From Pseudomonadota bacterium (GTDB lineage: Bacteria > Pseudomonadota > Gammaproteobacteria > Burkholderiales > Burkholderiaceae_C), in NCBI GenBank assembly GCA_018240325.1, contig JAFEFZ010000241.1, positions 19,222 through 83,221 of the forward strand: DNA of 64,000 nucleotides, in the 5' to 3' direction. The stretch's first letter is position 1, and the number at the start of each line of letters is the position of its first letter. Both the position numbers and the translations under genes were made by a program. Below are positions 55,801-64,000 of this stretch, piece after piece. The notes under the pieces were generated by a model that was not told where the DNA came from, did no database searches, and was given only the letters and a program-made list of their open reading frames with translations.

Positions 55801-55972
55801 GCCTGAAGGCGCGGTCGACCAGCGCGACCATGCCGTTGGTGAAGTAGTTCTCGTCGAAGAACTCGCCGCCATGCACCTTGCCCTGGAGGAACGTGTCCAG
55901 GCTGAGGACCGTTGCGCGGCGGTCAGCGGCGAAGACCGAGTCGCGGGGGGTGCAGTGGGTTTTGAGTGTCAT
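52838..55972 (-). CDS. DUF499 AAA+ ATPase of the defence operon
   Basis: 1044 aa, first gene of the operon. A P-loop near residues 73-81 (LLSQAMGGGKTHSMIGL) and Walker B LVLFLDELPPYLEY define the ATPase. NLTTTAPESLFSRLVDAYPF and RGVIRLMQMVVADLW are typical DUF499 segments, and a long C-terminal region (about 780-1044) has beta-rich folds. DUF499 ATPases are found in defence islands with DUF1156 methylases and helicases; a role in sensing or translocating DNA is presumed. Start: ATG at 55972, an MTLKTHCTPRDSV N-terminus typical of this family. Confidence 0.88.
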   Translation of the reverse strand: MTLKTHCTPRDSVFAADRRATVLSLDTFLQGKVHGGEFFDENYFTNGMVALVDRAFRHLSGNGAGSSVFLLSQAMGGGKTHSMIGLGLLAKDAELRRRVLGDKDPAPRLGRCRVVGFNGRSTDAPGGIWGSIAEQLGKAGQFARYVSPLLSAPGPEAWKQLLGGDPLVLFLDELPPYLEYAVAVPVGNADLGVVTTTALANLFVAVAEMDNVCLVLSDLAGTNFTVGQASLQAAFGRAVQGISAEARRIAVPITPVNPNGDELYHILRKRLFSAVAPPAEVERIAGAYRDALREAVRMNLTTTAPESLFSRLVDAYPFHPDLRELVGKFKENEGFQQTRGVIRLMQMVVADLWKTGKAEGRDLIHPYDIDLNVDEIASEIRTINPSLSEAIAHDIAHGGDAEAEQIDLANGNADASDAARLILVASLSTTPGAIHGLREYQLVDCLQRPGRDLSTFKANVLDKLATRAWYLHNSADGRLYFKNQQNLAAKLRATALSLHAETVDRMLREHLEQHFAASLRDCYQMVKVLPPPDEVQLEQEKTTLVVVRPGGQANQLPISADWQGWWGQQQYKNRVLFLTGSRDTFQKVIDSARQTRALQSIEDELRQEQTPADDPQWRALDALRDRIALQFNAALKEAFDQIVYPSINTALRATGVDLAFAGNRSGEATIRQTLEGAQKFTVKFDDDAFRSRAEARLFGSVETKVVLWSDFKRNAAVNTNWPLHKTSALDDLKAECLRRGLWREEGNHVRRGPFPPPAPSVEVRELSVDDDGDGRTWLKVEPLHAPAVVFETGDADPTPASSPVPVPARFEATALRYRFLAHDPADPARVSPVKEWSARIRLKYRLHNRGDHFEVELRALPRAAGIEIRCTTDGSAPTHVGAATYDGGLRVPAGSRIVSAIAVAGAFGLNSEVLRIPIPQPGGDGPRLDPTRPARWTQRAKLDDAGAVWDFIQRLDEAATVIAHDLQLSAESADGLQHVEYSGALDSGYSAASLKQAADKLQDIVGPGGLRMTVGSLAFTTGQALLDWLRATHQPFDMAKVQQD

Positions 55973-56798
55973 CAGGCATCGAGGGCAATGGTCAGACGGA
56001 CTGCAGCGGTCCCAGGGTGCCGCCGAGCTTCGTGATGGTGCCGGCGGATCTCATGCTGCGCAGCCATGGACCGCCGGCGCCGCGTACTGTTGAGGGATCA
56101 CTTCAGCCGACGACGAGACAGGGGCGAAACCACGGGCCTCATCCGCATGCCAGAGCCCGTCGACCGCGAATCGGGCCTCACCGGCGCACGGCCGCTGCAT
56201 CGCGAAGTTGCCGCCACCAAGCCGACGTGGCGCTTGCTTCGGATGCCTCCCTTCGCAGCCGACGGATTGTGCCGCCTGAAGCTTGACGACCGGCGTTGCC
56301 CGCGTGTGCCGAATTGCTCGCGCCGATGCGGTGGCCGGCGTCCATCCCGGCCTTCCGGCCGAGGAAGGCCGCGAAGTCCTTCCAGCTTGCGTCGTCCGCC
56401 CGCGTGTCGAGCAGCCTGTCGCAGAGACGCTGCATCGCCTACTCGACCGCGTCGATGGTGTTCGCCCGTGGACCCCGCTTCACACTTGATCGATAGTCTT
56501 CGAGTCATTGCTCGGGCAAGGCGTGCATTTCGCTCCGGCGGAAGGTCGTTGCCGATGATCAGGCCAGGGTAATGCCCAACTGTCGTCGATACCACTCTCG
56601 CGCCGACCCTGCGAAGGAATGCGTATGACTACTTGGTGCGGGTGACCTGCACACCGAAGCCCACAGGTGCGCCCTCGTGGGCATCAAGGACAATGCATGA
56701 TCTGCCGTCGGGGCTTGGTCTGCTGGTCGATGCATCCGCCGGTCACGTCGGCAACTGGCTTGTGCTCGATGATGAGCACCGCTCGCCGCCCGTATTGC
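55973..56798. other. gene-poor right end of the defence island
   Basis: About 830 bases between the DUF499 start and the right repeat. It must hold the promoter of the minus-strand defence operon. Short frames exist on both strands (for example an 85-codon frame, minus, 56178-56435, with DTRADDASWKDFAAFLG; and a frame containing [20 protein letters not shown], plus, 56630-56790). None has convincing start signals or recognised similarity, so they are best regarded as remnants. Confidence 0.5.
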
Positions 56799-56982
56799 GC
56801 ACCGCGCTTTCATCGCCACCCGCTTCCTGCCGTGCCCCCCGCCTTCGCTGCCGCTGCACCGTCGCCGCGGGTCGCCCGCCATCGGCCGCCGCTTCGGGCC
56901 ATCCGCCGCCGCAGGCGCCAACCGCCCCCGGCACCACATGCCGGCCGCACGAACGAAGAATGAATCGCGAGCAGGACCTGTC
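56799..56982. repeat. right copy of the 184-bp duplicated mutS leader
   Basis: This copy joins the intact mutS gene and is thus the original leader and start. The partner copy is at 45138-45321, 11.5 kb to the left, same orientation, three mismatches. The repeat begins in mutS-upstream DNA at GCACCGCGC and ends inside codon 8 of mutS. Confidence 0.95.
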
Positions 56983-59539
56983 GGCCCACACGCCGATGAT
57001 GCAGCAGTACCTGCGCATCAAGGCCGAGCATCCGGCGACGCTGGTGTTCTACCGGATGGGCGACTTCTACGAGCTGTTCTACGACGACGCGCGCCGCGCG
57101 AACCGGCTGCTCGACATCACGCTGACCACCCGCGGCAGCAGCGCCGGCGAACCGGTGGTGATGGCCGGCGTGCCCGTGCATTCGGTCGAGAGCTACCTCG
57201 CGCGGCTGCTCGCGCTCGGCGAGGCGGTGGCGGTGGCCGAGCAGGTGGGCGATGTCGCCACGGCCAAGGGGCCGGTGGAGCGCAAGGTCACGCGCATCGT
57301 CACGCCGGGCACGGTCACCGACAGCGAGCTGCTCGCCGAGCGCGCCGACACGCTGCTGCTGGCGCTGCACCTGCAGCGCGGCCGCATCGGCCTGGCCTGG
57401 CTCGCGCTGGCCGGCGGCCGCCTGGGCATGGCCGAGTGCAGCGAGGCCGAATTCGCCGGCTGGCTGGCGCGGCTCGACCCGGCCGAACTGCTGTTCGACG
57501 GCAACCCGCTGCCGCCGGCCGCGCTGGCGCTGCGCGCCGCGCGCACGCCGCGCCCGGCCTGGCAGTTCGACACGGCGCTGGGCCTGCGCAAGCTGTGCGC
57601 GCAGCTGAAGGTCGCGTCGCTGGCCGGCTACGGCGCGCAGGCGCTGGCCGCCGCGCAGGCCGCCGCCGCGGCGCTGCTGAGCTACGCCGAGCACACCCAG
57701 GGCCAGGCGCTCGCGCACGTGACCCGGCTCGAGGTCGGCCGCGGCGGCGACCTGCTCGAGCTGCCGCCCACCACCCACCGCAACCTCGAGCTGACGCAGA
57801 CGCTGCGCGGCGAGCCGGGCCCGACGCTGCTGTCGCTGCTCGACACCTGCGCGACCGGCATGGGCAGCCGCTGCCTGCGCCACTGGCTGACGCACCCGCG
57901 GCGCGATCGTGCCGATGCCGTCCAGCGCCACGCCGCGATCGCGCGGCTGGCCGATGCCGGCTTCGACGCGCTGCGCGCCGCGCTGCGCCGCGTCAGCGAC
58001 GTGCAGCGCATCACCGCGCGCATCGCGCTGCGCCAGGTGCGCCCGCGCGAGCTGGCGGGCCTGCGCGCCACGCTGCTGGCGCTGCCGGCACTGCGCGCCG
58101 CCGCGCCCGCGGGCAGCGCGCTGCTCGACGCGCTGCATGCGGCGCTGCAACCGGCGCCGGCGATTGCCGAAGCGCTCGCCGCGATCGCCGACGAGCCGGC
58201 GGTGCTGCTGCGCGACGGCGGCGTGATCGCCGCCGGCGTCGATGCCGAGCTCGACGAGCTGCGCGCGATCGGCCAGAACTGCGACGCCTTCCTGCTCGAG
58301 CTCGAGCAGCGCGAGCGCGCGCGCACCGGCATCGCCAACCTGCGCGTGCAGTACAACAAGGTGCACGGCTTCTACATCGAGGTCACCAGTTCCAACCTCG
58401 ACCGCGTCGGTGCCGACTACCGGCGCCGGCAGACGCTGAAGAACGCCGAGCGCTTCATCACGCCCGAGCTGAAGGCCTTCGAGGACAAGGCGCTGTCGGC
58501 GTCGGAGCGCGCGCTGGCGCGCGAGAAGTGGCTGTACGAGCAACTGCTCGACGCGCTGCAGCCGCACCTGGCAGATCTGGCGGCGCTGGCCGACGCGCTC
58601 GCCGCGCTCGACGCGCTCGCGGCGCTGGCCGAGCGCGCCGCCACGCTCGACTGGTGCCGGCCCGAGTTCGTCGCGCACCCGTGCATCGACATCGAAGCCG
58701 GCCGCCACCCTGTCGTGCAGGCGCGGCTGGCCGAGACCGGCGCCGGCCCCTTCATCGCCAACCACTGCCGGCTCGACGCCAAGACGAAGCTGCTGGTGAT
58801 CACCGGGCCCAACATGGGCGGCAAGAGCACCTACATGCGCCAGGTGGCGCTGATCGTGCTGCTGGCGGCGATGGGCTCCTACGTGCCGGCCGCCGCCTGC
58901 CGGCTGGGGCCGATCGACGCGATCCACACCCGCATCGGCGCGGCCGACGACCTGGCCAACGCGCAATCGACCTTCATGCTCGAGATGACCGAGGCGGCGG
59001 CGATCGTGCACGGCGCGACCGACCAGAGCCTGGTGCTGATGGACGAGATCGGCCGCGGCACCAGCACCTTCGACGGGCTGGCGCTGGCCTCGGCGATCGC
59101 CTCCCACCTGCACGACCGCAACCAGAGCTTCACGCTGTTCGCGACCCACTACTTCGAGCTGACCGAATTCCCGGCGAAGCACGAGCGCGCGCTCAACCTG
59201 CATGTGGGCGCGGTGGAAAGCGGCCACGACATCGTGTTCCTGCACCAGATCGAGCCCGGCCCGGCCAGCCGCAGCTACGGCGTGCAGGTCGCGCGGCTGG
59301 CGGGCATGCCGCCGGCACTGATCCGCCGGGCGCGGCACACGCTCGAGGCGCTGGAGCAGCAGGCGCAGGCCGGCCATGCGCAGATCGACCTGTTCGCGCC
59401 GCCGCCGGCCGCAGCCGAAGCCGCGCCGTCGGCGCTGGAGGCGGCGCTGGCGCGCATCGACCCCGACACGCTGACGCCGCGCGACGCGCTCGAAGCGCTG
59501 TACCGGCTCAAGTCCCTGCAACGCACCAAAGCCCCATGA
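56960..59539 (+). CDS. mutS: DNA mismatch repair protein MutS
   Basis: 859 aa, full length. Mismatch-contact motif [20 protein letters not shown] (Phe-x-Glu) near residue 35, clamp/lever regions in the middle, and an ABC-type ATPase: Walker [21 protein letters not shown], signature [13 protein letters not shown], Walker [18 protein letters not shown], and [10 protein letters not shown]. It recognises base mismatches and recruits MutL. Start is the ATG at 56960 ([17 protein letters not shown]); internal ATGs at MMQQ are alternatives. The following hydrolase gene overlaps its stop (ATGA). Confidence 0.98.
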   Translation: MNREQDLSAHTPMMQQYLRIKAEHPATLVFYRMGDFYELFYDDARRANRLLDITLTTRGSSAGEPVVMAGVPVHSVESYLARLLALGEAVAVAEQVGDVATAKGPVERKVTRIVTPGTVTDSELLAERADTLLLALHLQRGRIGLAWLALAGGRLGMAECSEAEFAGWLARLDPAELLFDGNPLPPAALALRAARTPRPAWQFDTALGLRKLCAQLKVASLAGYGAQALAAAQAAAAALLSYAEHTQGQALAHVTRLEVGRGGDLLELPPTTHRNLELTQTLRGEPGPTLLSLLDTCATGMGSRCLRHWLTHPRRDRADAVQRHAAIARLADAGFDALRAALRRVSDVQRITARIALRQVRPRELAGLRATLLALPALRAAAPAGSALLDALHAALQPAPAIAEALAAIADEPAVLLRDGGVIAAGVDAELDELRAIGQNCDAFLLELEQRERARTGIANLRVQYNKVHGFYIEVTSSNLDRVGADYRRRQTLKNAERFITPELKAFEDKALSASERALAREKWLYEQLLDALQPHLADLAALADALAALDALAALAERAATLDWCRPEFVAHPCIDIEAGRHPVVQARLAETGAGPFIANHCRLDAKTKLLVITGPNMGGKSTYMRQVALIVLLAAMGSYVPAAACRLGPIDAIHTRIGAADDLANAQSTFMLEMTEAAAIVHGATDQSLVLMDEIGRGTSTFDGLALASAIASHLHDRNQSFTLFATHYFELTEFPAKHERALNLHVGAVESGHDIVFLHQIEPGPASRSYGVQVARLAGMPPALIRRARHTLEALEQQAQAGHAQIDLFAPPPAAAEAAPSALEAALARIDPDTLTPRDALEALYRLKSLQRTKAP

Positions 59540-60396
59540 CTGCGCCACTGCACCCGTCCGACCGAACCGAGCCCACAGCCGCGGCCCACGCCCCGGCCGG
59601 CACGATCGTCTTCGCCCACGCCAACGGCTTCCCGGCGGCGACCTATGGCGTGCTGTTCGACGCCTGGCGCGCCGCCGGCTGGCGCGTGCTGGCGCCGGCC
59701 AAATTCGGCCACGACCCGCACTACCCGGTCAGCGGCAACTGGCCGCGGCTGCGCGACGAGCTGATCCACTACATCGAGCGCGAGGCCGGCGGTGCGCCGG
59801 TGCAGCTGGTGGGGCACTCGCTCGGCGGCTACCTGAGCCTGCTGGCCGCCAGCCGCCGGCCCGACCTGGCTGCCGGCGTGGTGCTGCTCGATTCGCCGCT
59901 GGTGGCCGGCTGGAAGGCGCACGGCCTGCGCGTGGCCAAGCTCACCGGGCTGATGCGGCGCGTGTCGCCGGCGCAGGGCTCGCACAAGCGGCGCACGCAC
60001 TGGCCGTCGGCGCAGGACGCGCAGGCGCATTTCGCAGGCAAGCGCGCGTTCCAGCGCTGGGACCCGAGGCTGCTGCACGACTACGCGCACCGCGCCACCG
60101 AGCCCGATCCGACCGGCGGCGTGCGCCTGGCGTTCCGGCGCGAGGTCGAGACGCGCATCTACCTGACCGTGCCGCACCACCTGCCGGCGCTGCTGCGCCG
60201 CCACCCGCCGCACTGCCCGATCGCCTACCTCGGCGGCACGCGCTCGCACGAAGGCCGGCAGATCGGCCTGGCCGCGACCCAGGCGCTGACCCACGGCCGC
60301 GCCGGCTGGATCGAGGGCTCGCACCTGTTCCCGATGGAGCAGCCCGAAGCCACCGCGCGCGCGGTGCTCGAGCTGATCGGCACGAGCCGGGGCTGA
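59536..60396 (+). CDS. alpha/beta-fold hydrolase
   Basis: 286 aa. [20 protein letters not shown] forms the oxyanion strand-loop, and [15 protein letters not shown] has the nucleophile Ser in GHSLGG. The His is likely in [13 protein letters not shown] at the C-terminus. Substrate unknown. Its ATG overlaps the mutS stop, so the two are co-translated; it converges with cueR with only three bases between the stops. Confidence 0.9.
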   Translation: MTAPLHPSDRTEPTAAAHAPAGTIVFAHANGFPAATYGVLFDAWRAAGWRVLAPAKFGHDPHYPVSGNWPRLRDELIHYIEREAGGAPVQLVGHSLGGYLSLLAASRRPDLAAGVVLLDSPLVAGWKAHGLRVAKLTGLMRRVSPAQGSHKRRTHWPSAQDAQAHFAGKRAFQRWDPRLLHDYAHRATEPDPTGGVRLAFRREVETRIYLTVPHHLPALLRRHPPHCPIAYLGGTRSHEGRQIGLAATQALTHGRAGWIEGSHLFPMEQPEATARAVLELIGTSRG

Positions 60397-60399
60397 AAC

Positions 60400-60870
60400 T
60401 CAGCGCGTGCGCCGCCGCCCGGGCTGCAGCCCCGCATGGGCGCCGTGCGGCGCGGGCTCGCCGCGCACGGCGGCTGCCGATTCGAGCGTGTCGATGATCG
60501 GGCACTCGGGCCGGTCGTCGCCGTGGCAGCAGTGCACCAGGTGTTCGAGCGTGGCCTTCATCGCCTGCAGCTCGGCGAGCTTGGCGTCGAGCTCGACGAT
60601 GTGCGCCTGCGCCAGCGCCTTGACCTGCCGGCTCGGGCGCTCGCGGTCCTGCCACAGGCCGAGCAGCGCACGGATCTGCTCGATCGAGAAGCCCAGGTCG
60701 CGCGAATGGCGGATGAAGCGCAGCGTGCCGATCTCCTTGTCGCCATAGAGCCGGTAGCCGGCGTCGGTGCGCGCCGCCTGCGGGAACAGGCCGACGCTCT
60801 CGTAGTGGCGGATCATCTTCGCCGACACGCCCGAGGCCTTGGCGGCGTCGCCGATGTTCATCGGGTTCAT
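60400..60870 (-). CDS. cueR: CueR-type copper-responsive MerR regulator
   Basis: 156 aa. An N-terminal MerR helix-turn-helix (IGDAAKASGVSAKMIRHYES, VGLFPQAARTDAGYRLY) is followed by a dimerisation helix and the Cu(I)/Ag(I)-binding loop CHGDDRPEC, with the two cysteines spaced as in CueR (C-x7-C). It activates copA and the divergent chaperone gene when Cu(I) rises. Starts at 60870 or 60861. The gene follows copA by 11 bases, so its expression is tied to that of copA. Confidence 0.93.
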   Translation of the reverse strand: MNPMNIGDAAKASGVSAKMIRHYESVGLFPQAARTDAGYRLYGDKEIGTLRFIRHSRDLGFSIEQIRALLGLWQDRERPSRQVKALAQAHIVELDAKLAELQAMKATLEHLVHCCHGDDRPECPIIDTLESAAAVRGEPAPHGAHAGLQPGRRRTR

Positions 60871-60881
60871 CGTCCTCGTCC

Positions 60882-63332
<2,451 letters not shown>

Positions 63333-63368
63333 CGCGTTCCCCGAATGGCAACAGTGCAACGTGCGAAA

Positions 63369-63399
63369 ATCTTCGGGCTTCCCATGCTGGCAAGGTCAA
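63369..63399 (-). promoter_or_regulatory. CueR-type promoter of copA
   Basis: On the minus strand TTGACC (63399-63394), a 19-bp spacer containing the dyad CTTGCC..GGGAAG, and GAAGAT as -10 (63374-63369). The long spacer is the MerR-family hallmark. Confidence 0.7.
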
Positions 63400-63450
63400 C
63401 ACGGCCCGCCGCTATTCCGCGATTGGCGCAAGGTTATTGGCGGCATGGCC

Positions 63451-63481
63451 TTGACCTTCCCACTGTGGCAGGGGCGACAGT
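63451..63481 (+). promoter_or_regulatory. CueR-type promoter of the CopZ-like gene
   Basis: TTGACC, 19-bp spacer with the dyad CTTCCC..GGCAGGGG, then GACAGT as -10. It is divergent from the copA promoter and built on the same plan. Confidence 0.7.
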
Positions 63482-63516
63482 GTCGCCGCCTCCAACCCTT
63501 CGTGCAGGAACCTCCG

Positions 63517-63774
63517 ATGTACGCCTTCGAAGTCCAAGACATGACCTGCGGCCATTGCGTGAACGCCATCACCCAGGCGCTCACCGCCGTCGACCGCGAC
63601 GCCAAGGTGCAGATCGACCTGGCCGGCCACCGCGTCGAGGTGGAGTCGGCCGCGGCCACCGCCAAGGTGCTGGCCGATGCGATCCGCGAAGCCGGCTACA
63701 CGCCCAAGCGCGTGTTCGCCGCGACGGTGGCCGCCGCGGCCGAAGGCGGCGGCTGCTGCGGCAGCTGCGGCTGA
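63517..63774 (+). CDS. CopZ-like copper chaperone (HMA domain)
   Basis: 85 aa. The single heavy-metal-associated domain has DMTCGHCVNAITQAL, where the two Cys bind Cu(I), followed by the usual beta-alpha-beta-beta-alpha-beta pattern (VQIDLAGHRVEVES, IREAGYTP). A C-terminal tail GGGCCGSCG adds three more cysteines and may be a second metal site. It is divergent from copA and shares CueR control. A cytosolic Cu(I) shuttle is its likely role. Confidence 0.9.
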   Translation: MYAFEVQDMTCGHCVNAITQALTAVDRDAKVQIDLAGHRVEVESAAATAKVLADAIREAGYTPKRVFAATVAAAAEGGGCCGSCG

Positions 63775-63776
63775 AG

Positions 63777-63792
63777 CCGACGCTCGCGTCGG
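63777..63792 (+). terminator. hairpin after the CopZ-like gene
   Basis: CCGACG-CTCG-CGTCGG followed by ATCTT: a 6-bp G+C stem immediately after the stop codon. Confidence 0.55.
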
Positions 63793-63841
63793 ATCTTCGA
63801 CCGCCGGGGCCGCGGCACCCGGCGCGGCACCCGCCGCGGCT

Positions 63842-64000
63842 TCAGGCCGCGGCGCGGGGCAGGCCCAGCCGCCGCGGCGACAGGTAGTCCTGCCGGTAGG
63901 CCTCGAAGGGCATCGTGTCGGCAGCTTCGATCTGCCGCTGCTGCGCGAGCGACTGCGCGGCCAGCGCCGCGTAGCGCTGCTGCGCCTCGTCGGACCAGGG
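63842..64000 (-). CDS. gshA: C-terminal fragment, probably glutamate-cysteine ligase
   Basis: Only the last 52 codons of a minus-strand gene are visible, ending in TGA at 63842. The sequence (QQRQIEAADTMPFEAYRQDY then LSPRRLGLPRAAA) matches the C-terminal pattern of proteobacterial glutamate-cysteine ligase (ADTLPFE.YR..YL). That enzyme catalyses the first step of glutathione synthesis. The fragment is short, so the name is tentative. Confidence 0.55.
   Translation of the reverse strand, partial: PWSDEAQQRYAALAAQSLAQQRQIEAADTMPFEAYRQDYLSPRRLGLPRAAA

Noticed and set aside
56098-56595. minus-strand ORFs right of the DUF499 gene as real genes
   Set aside because: They overlap each other in different frames, lack ribosome-binding sites and show no recognisable family.

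Overview
The window is very G+C-rich DNA with dense, often overlapping genes and proteobacterial gene families throughout. The protein families, the gene orders and an XylR-type sigma-54 control region point to a betaproteobacterium, most likely of the Burkholderiales/Rhodocyclales sphere, that degrades phenol and benzoate anaerobically. That assignment is an inference: there is no rRNA or other taxonomic marker here.

Region 1 (1-18067) is mixed metabolism. It holds the N-terminal part of a giant TPR plus six-GAF sensor (minus strand), a TRAP transporter operon followed by a 2-oxoacid dehydrogenase E1 alpha/beta pair, glutamate dehydrogenase and an EamA exporter. It also holds a haoA-haoB pair (octaheme hydroxylamine oxidoreductase and HaoB), a MocR regulator and a TctC-type solute-binding protein. 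A hydroxylamine oxidoreductase beside an anaerobic aromatic pathway is unexpected.

Region 2 (18350-23459) is an FNR-boxed operon for an Azoarcus-type ATP-dependent benzoyl-CoA reductase (bzdNOPQ), ending in a 31-codon ORF and a hemerythrin. Region 3 (23643-34466, minus strand) is a phenol-carboxylation operon. Its order is ppsA, ppsB, ppsC (phenylphosphate synthase), ppcB, a flavin reductase, ppcD, ppcA, ppcC, a third UbiD, UbiX, a CTP-dependent riboflavin kinase (DUF120) and an FMN-binding split-barrel protein. It has a clear -24/-12 promoter and two XylR-type upstream sites, and it faces a V4R/AAA+ sigma-54 activator (34825-36555). Flavin reductase, riboflavin kinase and UbiX together look like a local supply line for prenylated FMN, the cofactor of the UbiD carboxylases. 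Region 4 (36614-41627) adds a CoA ligase fused to a zinc ribbon and a rubrerythrin-like diiron domain, and a single-chain NfnA-NfnB flavoprotein that could make reduced ferredoxin for the reductase.

Region 5 (42122-56982) starts with a Na+/H+ antiporter-like protein and a pentapeptide/TIR-like protein. It continues with an island of about 11.5 kb between two 184-bp direct repeats that differ at three positions. The repeat is the mutS leader plus the first MutS codons. The island carries a DUF499 ATPase, DUF3780, a DUF1156 DNA methyltransferase, a PIN/antitoxin pair and a PLD-SNF2 helicase in one minus-strand operon: a candidate anti-phage system. At its left end the duplicated mutS start has been joined to a foreign reading frame.

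Region 6 (56960-64000) is conserved housekeeping: mutS, an alpha/beta hydrolase, a copper module (copA-cueR divergent from a CopZ-like chaperone, with two CueR-type promoters of 19-bp spacer) and the 3' end of what is probably gshA. No rRNA, tRNA, CRISPR array, integrase or intact insertion sequence was seen.
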